DNA from: Bacteriovoracaceae bacterium
Lineage (GTDB): Bacteria > Bdellovibrionota > Bacteriovoracia > Bacteriovoracales > Bacteriovoracaceae
DNA length: 9,434 bases
Direction: 5' to 3'
NCBI GenBank assembly: GCA_947440875.1
Contig: CANETG010000088.1
Span: 1 to 9,434, forward strand
This document shows positions 4,858 through 9,434 of the stretch, one piece after another. Under the pieces are notes generated by a model that saw only the letters and a program-made list of their open reading frames with translations, did no database searches and was not told where the DNA came from. A program made the translations under genes and the position numbers. Every line of letters begins with the position of its first letter. The first letter of the stretch is position 1.

Positions 4858-7263
4858 ATGGATTACAATTTTTCCGAGTTAGAACCTAAGTGGCAAAAAT
4901 ACTGGGACGAGCACAATACGTTCCGGACCACGATGGATCTGGCCAAACCCAAATATTACGTTCTCGATATGTTTCCGTATCCATCGGGAGCCGGTCTTCA
5001 CGTTGGTCACCCAGAGGGATACACAGCGACGGATATCATGGCCCGGTACAAACGCATGAAAGGATTTAACGTTCTCCATCCGATGGGCTGGGATTCTTTC
5101 GGTCTTCCAGCGGAAAATCACGCAATCAAAACAGGGACGCATCCAGATAAGACGACTCAGGAAAATATCAAAACGTTTAAGCGCCAATTGAAAATGTTGG
5201 GCTTCTCGTATGATTGGGAACGTGAAGTCGCAACATCCAACATTGATTACTACAAATGGACTCAGTGGATTTTCGTTCAGCTCTATAACAAGGGTCTAGC
5301 GTACGAGTCTCACATGATGGTCAACTGGTGCCCGAATCTCAAAACCGTTCTCGCTAACGAAGAAGTGATCAACGGAAAATCCGAAGTCGGTGGTCACCCG
5401 GTCATTAGAAAACCAATGAAGCAGTGGATGCTCAGAATCACTGAGTACGCTGAACGGCTTCTTCAGGATCTCGAACTCCTCGACTGGCCTGAATCCGTGA
5501 AAGAAATGCAGAAAGTTTGGATCGGAAAATCAGAAGGTGCGCTGATTGATTTTAGTGTCGATGGATCTGCTGAAAAAATTTCTGTTTTCACTTCTCGCCC
5601 AGACACTCTTTTCGGTGCCACCTACATGGTACTCGCTCCGGAGCATGATTTGGTTGATAAGATCGCGCATGATTCTCACAAAGTTGAAATCGCCCAGTAC
5701 CGTGAAGTGACCGCTCTTAAATCTGATCTCGAGAGAACGGAACTCAATAAAGATAAGTCAGGTGCCTTCACGGGGGCTTACGCCATCAATCCCGCGAATG
5801 GAAAAAAAGTTCCGGTGTGGATCGCCGACTATGTTCTCAATACGTACGGAACGGGTGCGATCATGTCTGTTCCGGCACATGATGAACGCGATTATGAATT
5901 TGCTAAAAAGTTCAGTCTCCCGATCGTCGAAGTGCTCAAAGGCGGGAACATCGATGAAGCGGCCTTCACGGAAGACGGGGAACATATCAATTCTGAATTT
6001 TTAAACGGAACAAACAAAGCCGACGGGATCAAGAAAATGATCGCCTGGCTCGAAGAAAAAAAAATCGGTCGTAAAAAAATTAATTACAAACTCCGCGACT
6101 GGCTCTTCTCCCGTCAGCGCTACTGGGGAGAACCGTTTCCGATTCTTAAATTTGAAGACGGAACCGTTCGTTGTCTCGGGGTGGATGAACTTCCGGTCGC
6201 TCTTCCACCGGTCGAAAAATATGAACCCGCTGGGACTGGTGAATCACCACTGGCGACCATCGATGAATGGGTGAATATCATCGATCCGAAAACGGGAAAA
6301 AAAGCTCGTCGCGAAACAAACACGATGCCTCAATGGGCCGGCTCTTGCTGGTACTACCTTCGCTTCTGCGATCCACTCAATAAAACGGAACCGTGGAATT
6401 CAAAGATTGAAAACTACTGGATGCCAGTCGATCTCTATGTCGGAGGTGCTGAGCACGCTGTGCTTCACCTTCTCTACTCACGCTTTTGGCACAAAGTTCT
6501 TTTTGACCTGGGACTTGTTTCGACCAAAGAACCCTTTCACAAACTAGTGAACCAAGGAATGATTCTTGGCGAAGACGGCGAGAAGATGTCCAAGTCTCGG
6601 GGAAATGTCGTGAATCCGGATGCAGTCGTCAAAGAAATGGGCGCAGACACTCTCCGTCTCTACGAAATGTTTATGGGTCCTCTGGAAAAAACCAAGCCAT
6701 GGTCATCAGCGGGAACAAAAGGTGTTCACAACTTCCTCTCTCGCGCTTTTCGATTCTTCATGAATAAAGATCACTACACTGAAAAGGGTTCGGAAGATTC
6801 ATCAAACATTAAAGAAATCCACAAGCTCATTAAGAAAGTCACCGAAGACATTGAAGGCATGCGCTTTAATACGGCGATCTCTCAAATGATGATGTTCACG
6901 AACCACGTGTATAAAACAGGGAAAGTCACACAGAATACGGCGGAGAAATTTGCCCTCGTTCTTTCTCCCTATGCACCTCACCTCGCGGAAGAAATTTGGT
7001 TTTTCCTTGGTCATAAAAAGTCGATCGCGTATGAAACGTGGCCAACTTTTGATCTCAATCTTGCTAAAGACGAGATGATTACCATCGCCGTTCAGGTCAA
7101 CGGTAAAACGCGCGGAACTTTTGAAGTCGATCACCAGATCGGCAAAGAAGAGCTCTTCGCCATGATCAAAGCGGATGAGAAAGTGGCGAAGTATCTCCAG
7201 GGAACCATCGTGAAAGAAATTTACGTGCCTGGGAAGATTTGTAATTTTGTTGTGAAAGAATAA
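4858..7263 (+). CDS. leuS: Leucyl-tRNA synthetase
   Basis: This 801-residue class Ia synthetase charges tRNA-Leu in the cytoplasm. The HIGH motif is HVGH (residues 48-51, in PSGAGLHVGHPEGY) and the KMSKS loop is at 576-580. The CP1 editing domain runs roughly from 222 to 410 and keeps its key signatures: SRPDTLFG (246-253) and the GTGAIMSVPAHDERD stretch (331-345, with the Asp that holds the substrate amino group). Editing of mischarged tRNA is therefore probably intact. The anticodon-binding and C-terminal domains (about 650-801) are complete. Length and sequence resemble the Bacillus-type enzyme (about 804) rather than the 860-residue E. coli enzyme. The zinc-knuckle region (WCPNLKTVLANEEVINGKS..., 157 on) has only one Cys, with Gly/His replacing the other expected positions. 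AGGAAAGG at 4848-4855 precedes the ATG. No T-box or other leader element was recognised in the 77-bp upstream gap. Confidence 0.98.
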   Translation: MDYNFSELEPKWQKYWDEHNTFRTTMDLAKPKYYVLDMFPYPSGAGLHVGHPEGYTATDIMARYKRMKGFNVLHPMGWDSFGLPAENHAIKTGTHPDKTTQENIKTFKRQLKMLGFSYDWEREVATSNIDYYKWTQWIFVQLYNKGLAYESHMMVNWCPNLKTVLANEEVINGKSEVGGHPVIRKPMKQWMLRITEYAERLLQDLELLDWPESVKEMQKVWIGKSEGALIDFSVDGSAEKISVFTSRPDTLFGATYMVLAPEHDLVDKIAHDSHKVEIAQYREVTALKSDLERTELNKDKSGAFTGAYAINPANGKKVPVWIADYVLNTYGTGAIMSVPAHDERDYEFAKKFSLPIVEVLKGGNIDEAAFTEDGEHINSEFLNGTNKADGIKKMIAWLEEKKIGRKKINYKLRDWLFSRQRYWGEPFPILKFEDGTVRCLGVDELPVALPPVEKYEPAGTGESPLATIDEWVNIIDPKTGKKARRETNTMPQWAGSCWYYLRFCDPLNKTEPWNSKIENYWMPVDLYVGGAEHAVLHLLYSRFWHKVLFDLGLVSTKEPFHKLVNQGMILGEDGEKMSKSRGNVVNPDAVVKEMGADTLRLYEMFMGPLEKTKPWSSAGTKGVHNFLSRAFRFFMNKDHYTEKGSEDSSNIKEIHKLIKKVTEDIEGMRFNTAISQMMMFTNHVYKTGKVTQNTAEKFALVLSPYAPHLAEEIWFFLGHKKSIAYETWPTFDLNLAKDEMITIAVQVNGKTRGTFEVDHQIGKEELFAMIKADEKVAKYLQGTIVKEIYVPGKICNFVVKE

Positions 7264-7317
7264 TGATCGCGGCGAGGGATGAACGCCGAAATGGGTTCAA
7301 TTCACAGATCAAGGAGA

Positions 7318-7995
7318 CTAACCGAAAACGGGAATGAAGTGATTGAGTAAGGTCATTCCGAGCCCTGAGAGAACCGGAATCGTGAGGTTATCATCGACGT
7401 TGAACGCTGAAATAAGCTCGGAAGTTGAGCCAATGATCCCGGAGATGATTGAGAACGTGAGGATGTGTGTTCCGATCGTGGCCGTGTTCATGGTGTAAAA
7501 AAGGCAAATGAGGTAACAGGTAAAGAATCCGGCAACGGCACCCTGGAGAGATTTGTTCGGGAGGAGTTTGTCCTTACCGTAGAGCACGCCGAAAAATGAT
7601 GAAATAGGATCTGAAAAAACGAGGAACATGATAGCAAGAATGGCGATGTCTCTGTCGTAGAAATAAAGGGCGAGCGAACAACCCAAAGCGTAGAAAGGGA
7701 GTCCGGTTGTCCCTTCTCTTTCGGAGCGACGCATTAGCGGTCCCATGATCTTTAAAATTAAAGAATTGAGCGGACGATATTTTTTTCTCAAATAATCAGT
7801 CGCAAAACCCACAATCGCTATCACCATAATCGCGTGCGCCCAAAAAATCTGTGAGTTCGCTGAGCGGAGGAAAATGAAAAGACAAATGGAGCCCGTGATG
7901 ATGTGCCAGAGCTTACGTAAGATGTGTAAATCTGAACGCTTGTGCAGCACCTGCTCAAAAGACGAATCGTAATTTTGGTTTTGAGAAACCTTCAA
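7318..7995 (-). CDS. CTP-dependent lipid kinase family membrane protein (dolichol/phytol/diacylglycerol kinase-like)
   Basis: The 225-residue integral membrane protein has about six hydrophobic segments after a polar N-terminus. It matches the SEC59/DGK1/VTE5 branch of the CDP-alcohol-related cytidylyltransferase-like superfamily. Seen motifs are RKLWH (27-31), GTTGLPFYALG (95-105), FSDP (127-130), YGKDKLLPNKSLQGA (139-153) and SELISAFNVDDNLTIP (192-207). Known relatives in yeast and plants phosphorylate dolichol, diacylglycerol or phytol using CTP. The bacterial substrate (undecaprenol, diacylglycerol or another lipid alcohol) is unknown. The start is TTG at 7993-7995: GGAGGAGAT lies directly upstream, and there is no ATG until residue 57. 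It converges on leuS with 54 bp between them and diverges from the MinD-like gene. The family is well supported; the specific substrate is not. Confidence 0.85.
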   Translation of the reverse strand: MKVSQNQNYDSSFEQVLHKRSDLHILRKLWHIITGSICLFIFLRSANSQIFWAHAIMVIAIVGFATDYLRKKYRPLNSLILKIMGPLMRRSEREGTTGLPFYALGCSLALYFYDRDIAILAIMFLVFSDPISSFFGVLYGKDKLLPNKSLQGAVAGFFTCYLICLFYTMNTATIGTHILTFSIISGIIGSTSELISAFNVDDNLTIPVLSGLGMTLLNHFIPVFG

Positions 7996-8011
7996 ATCTC
8001 CTCCAGGAGAT
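7996..8011 (-). promoter_or_regulatory. Palindromic Shine-Dalgarno of the lipid-kinase gene
   Basis: On the minus strand the 16 bases directly before the TTG start read as a perfect dyad: ATCTCCT, two bases, AGGAGAT on the reverse strand. The mRNA can fold into a six-base-pair hairpin with a four-base loop, with GGAGAT, the core of the ribosome site, in its 3' arm. Together with the TTG start this should lower translation unless the stem is opened. Whether this is regulation or chance cannot be told from one sequence. Confidence 0.5.
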
Positions 8012-8042
8012 AAACAAATTCGGTCGACAATACTCGTTAAAG

Positions 8043-8089
8043 TCCTTCCAATTTAATAGAAACTTTAGACGGAGTCTACAATTGAAGGA
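8043..8089. repeat. Nested inverted repeats in the divergent intergenic region
   Basis: The outer arms are TCCTT-c-CAATT (8043-8053) and AATTG-AAGGA (8080-8089), ten base pairs with a single bulged C. Nested between them is TAGAC-GGA-GTCTA (8066-8078). The structure lies between the lipid-kinase gene and the MinD-like gene. It may be a compound operator or a structured leader of the minus-strand transcript; the inner dyad falls in the spacer of a weak minus-strand promoter candidate (TTGTAG at 8076-8081, TATTAA at 8053-8058, 17-bp spacing). Confidence 0.45.
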
Positions 8090-8119
8090 AATCTGTCTGT
8101 CAGAAACTTCATATCCTTG

Positions 8120-8145
8120 GGAAATCATTCGAAAGAATCATTTCC
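8120..8145. repeat. Inverted repeat abutting the promoter of the MinD-like gene
   Basis: GGAAAT-C-ATTC (8120-8130), a GAAA centre (8131-8134), and GAAT-C-ATTTCC (8135-8145) give ten paired positions with one C-C mismatch. The right arm overlaps the proposed -35 box (8141-8146), which is the usual place for a repressor operator or an activator-contact site. Because it lies upstream of the expected transcript start it would act as DNA rather than as an RNA hairpin, unless a promoter further upstream is used. Confidence 0.45.
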
Positions 8146-8169
8146 ATTGTGTATCAGGCCATCTATAAT
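8141..8169 (+). promoter_or_regulatory. Sigma-70-type promoter for the MinD-like/J-like operon
   Basis: A perfect TATAAT (-10) is at 8164-8169, and TTTCCA (4/6 to TTGACA) is at 8141-8146, with the ideal 17-bp spacing. The expected start is the A near 8176, giving a leader of about 16 bases that holds AGGA (8179-8182) and AGGGA (8186-8190). This placement rules out the longer in-frame start at the TTG 8117 for transcripts made here. Confidence 0.65.
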
Positions 8170-8191
8170 TTTCTTAACAGGAATCAGGGAA

Positions 8192-9124
8192 ATGATGAAC
8201 AGTGAAGCTCATGCGGAACTTCCAGGAGTCTCTACGAAAAAAGTATGGGCGATTGGTGGTGGTAAAGGGGGTGTGGGGAAATCCCTCGTTTCGGCCAATG
8301 TGGCGATCTGCCTAGCACTGATGGGAAACAAAGTTGTCGCCGTTGACCTTGATCTTGGTGGCGCCAATCTTCACACCTGCCTTGGACTCCCGATTCCGCA
8401 GGTCACACTTTCTGATTACGTTTCAAAAAAAATTACGAACTTCTCAGACCTTTTAGTTTCGACTCCGATCTCGAATTTAAAAATAATTTCGGGCGCGCAG
8501 GATGAACTGGGCATGGCAAATCTAAAGCACATGCATAAAAACCAGATCATTCGTAAGCTTCACGAGCTCGATGCGGATTATATTCTTTTCGATCTGGGTG
8601 CCGGGACAGCTTTTAACACCATCGATTTTTTCATCACTGCGGACAAGGGAGTTCTCGTCGTTCTTCCCGAGCCAACGTCGATTGAAAATACTTACCGCTT
8701 TATCAAATCAGTTTTTTATCGTCGCCTCAAAATGATCGAAGGTGTTTCAGACATCGAGCATCTCATCAACGAATCGATGAATGCAAAAGTTACTGCGGGC
8801 CGAGCGTCTCCTGCGGAGCTTATGAAGAAGATTTCAGATGTGAGTCCAGACGTCGGTTACCGCGTTCGCCAGGAAATGGGGCTCTTCCGCCCGAACCTCA
8901 TCATCAACCAAGTTCGCTCTCAAGCGGACATTGACATCGGTTACTCGATCCAGAGTATTTGCCGAAAATATTTCGGACTCGAGATGAGCTTTCCGGGTTA
9001 TCTCGATTACGACCAGTCTGTGTGGCAAAGCGTGAGGAAAAGGAAACCCCTTCTGATTGAGTATCCAAACTCAAAACTCGTAAACAACTTTGACCGTATC
9101 GTTAACCGCCTCATAGAATCTTAA
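8192..9124 (+). CDS. MinD/ParA-family ATPase (FlhG/FleN-like)
   Basis: The product of about 310 residues is a deviant Walker A ATPase of the type that dimerises on ATP and positions cellular structures. Numbered from the ATG at 8192, the P-loop is GGKGGVGKS (23-31, signature Lys25), switch I is VDLDLGGAN (51-59), and Walker B is ILFDLGAGT (131-139, Asp134). PEPTSIENTYRF (160-170) is typical of the MinD/FlhG branch. An insertion-like helical segment (about 175-225) precedes LIINQVRS (236-243). It has no FlhG-type N-terminal FlhF-activating DQAxxLR motif and no clear MinD membrane-targeting helix at the C-terminus. ATGs at 8192 and 8195 are both possible; the promoter and ribosome sites exclude the longer TTG frame. 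The gene is followed, nine bases after its stop, by a J-like protein gene, so the two are probably one operon. The cargo is unknown. Confidence 0.9.
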   Translation: MMNSEAHAELPGVSTKKVWAIGGGKGGVGKSLVSANVAICLALMGNKVVAVDLDLGGANLHTCLGLPIPQVTLSDYVSKKITNFSDLLVSTPISNLKIISGAQDELGMANLKHMHKNQIIRKLHELDADYILFDLGAGTAFNTIDFFITADKGVLVVLPEPTSIENTYRFIKSVFYRRLKMIEGVSDIEHLINESMNAKVTAGRASPAELMKKISDVSPDVGYRVRQEMGLFRPNLIINQVRSQADIDIGYSIQSICRKYFGLEMSFPGYLDYDQSVWQSVRKRKPLLIEYPNSKLVNNFDRIVNRLIES

Positions 9125-9133
9125 AGGGTAAGC

Positions 9134-9434
9134 ATGGATACCGAGAAAAAAAATTACTATGATGTCCTCGAGATTGAAACAAACTCAGCTCCGGGCCAAA
9201 TTGAAGGTGCTTACGTCCGTGCTAAGAATGCCTACTCCGGTGACAGTGTGGCACTCTATTCGCTCATGACTCGAGAAGAGTGTAATGAGATTCTCGGGCA
9301 GATTGAAGAAGCCTATTCGGTTCTTGGCTTCCCTGAAAAACGTCGGGCATACGATCGACTCCGTGGTTTCAATAAAACTACGGGAACACCGATGTATGAT
9401 CATCACCATGATTCAGCTCGCGCGAATCCCATAA
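9134..9434 (+). CDS. J-domain-like protein lacking HPD, N-terminal part (cut by window edge)
   Basis: The frame is open from the ATG at 9134 through 100 codons to the window end. Residues 7-77 follow the J-domain pattern: NYYDVLEIETNS at the start, a helix II-like segment (GQIEGAYVRAKNAY), a helix III-like segment (EEILGQIEEAYSVLG in outline, 48-65), and PEKRRAYDRLRGF at the end. The HPD tripeptide that activates Hsp70 is missing; its place is taken by YSGDS (34-38), and the following region is longer than usual. It is thus unlikely to be a working DnaK co-chaperone. From memory of deltaproteobacterial relatives, such a domain is often followed by a RodZ-like helix-turn-helix domain, but that part lies outside the window. 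AAGGG (9124-9128) gives a five-base spacing to the ATG and overlaps the stop of the MinD-like gene, indicating co-expression. Confidence 0.8.
   Translation, partial: MDTEKKNYYDVLEIETNSAPGQIEGAYVRAKNAYSGDSVALYSLMTREECNEILGQIEEAYSVLGFPEKRRAYDRLRGFNKTTGTPMYDHHHDSARANPI

Noticed and set aside
7264..7317. Hairpin CGGCG/CGCCG (7270-7288) as a terminator between leuS and the convergent lipid-kinase gene
   Set aside because: Only a five-pair stem with a nine-base loop and no T run on either strand.
8117..8191. Longer MinD-like protein starting at TTG 8117
   Set aside because: The perfect TATAAT at 8164-8169 places the transcript start downstream of it, and good ribosome sites precede the ATGs at 8192/8195.
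8192..9124. Calling the ATPase FlhG/FleN or MinD outright
   Set aside because: No FlhF-activating N-terminal motif, no MinD membrane helix, and no flagellar or minC/minE neighbours; the family-level name is safer.

Overview
This window carries ten genes, two of them cut by its edges. No rRNA, tRNA, CRISPR array or mobile element was seen. Base composition is moderate (about 45% G+C by eye). The gene content suggests a Gram-negative predatory-type bacterium, most likely a Bdellovibrionota or Bacteriovoracales relative: several short orphan proteins with clean signal peptides, a ParA/MinD-like ATPase followed by an HPD-less J-domain protein, a Bacillus-type leucyl-tRNA synthetase and a CTP-dependent lipid kinase homologue. 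The placement is an inference from gene content, because there is no marker here that would settle it.

Left part (1-3809): an SM-20-type 2OG-Fe(II) oxygenase gene (minus strand, cut at its HxD iron motif) diverges from a small secreted orphan (402-878). That orphan converges on a minus-strand pair, peptide deformylase (def) followed by a MATE transporter, joined by a 4-base GTGA overlap. Divergent from def is a second secreted orphan (2793-3512). Its 3' end overlaps by 30 bases the convergent gene for a short HPF/RaiA-like ribosome-associated protein.

Middle (3810-7263): a 231-bp intergenic region with small repeats leads to a third secreted protein with two cysteines (4041-4430) and a strong composite terminator. 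A fourth very small secreted ORF starts about 40 bp after that terminator, and leuS (801 codons) follows.

Right part (7264-9434): a minus-strand membrane protein of the dolichol/diacylglycerol/phytol kinase family starts at a TTG whose Shine-Dalgarno lies inside a palindrome. Divergent from it is a two-gene unit encoding the MinD/ParA-like ATPase and the J-domain-like protein (cut by the window end). This unit has a perfect TATAAT box with an inverted repeat abutting its -35. The intergenic region between the two units is rich in dyad symmetry.

Translation genes (def, leuS, HPF-like) are scattered among envelope or secreted genes rather than forming one pathway. The most interesting unit is the MinD-like/J-like pair, which looks like a spatial-organisation module without any flagellar or cell-division neighbours visible here.
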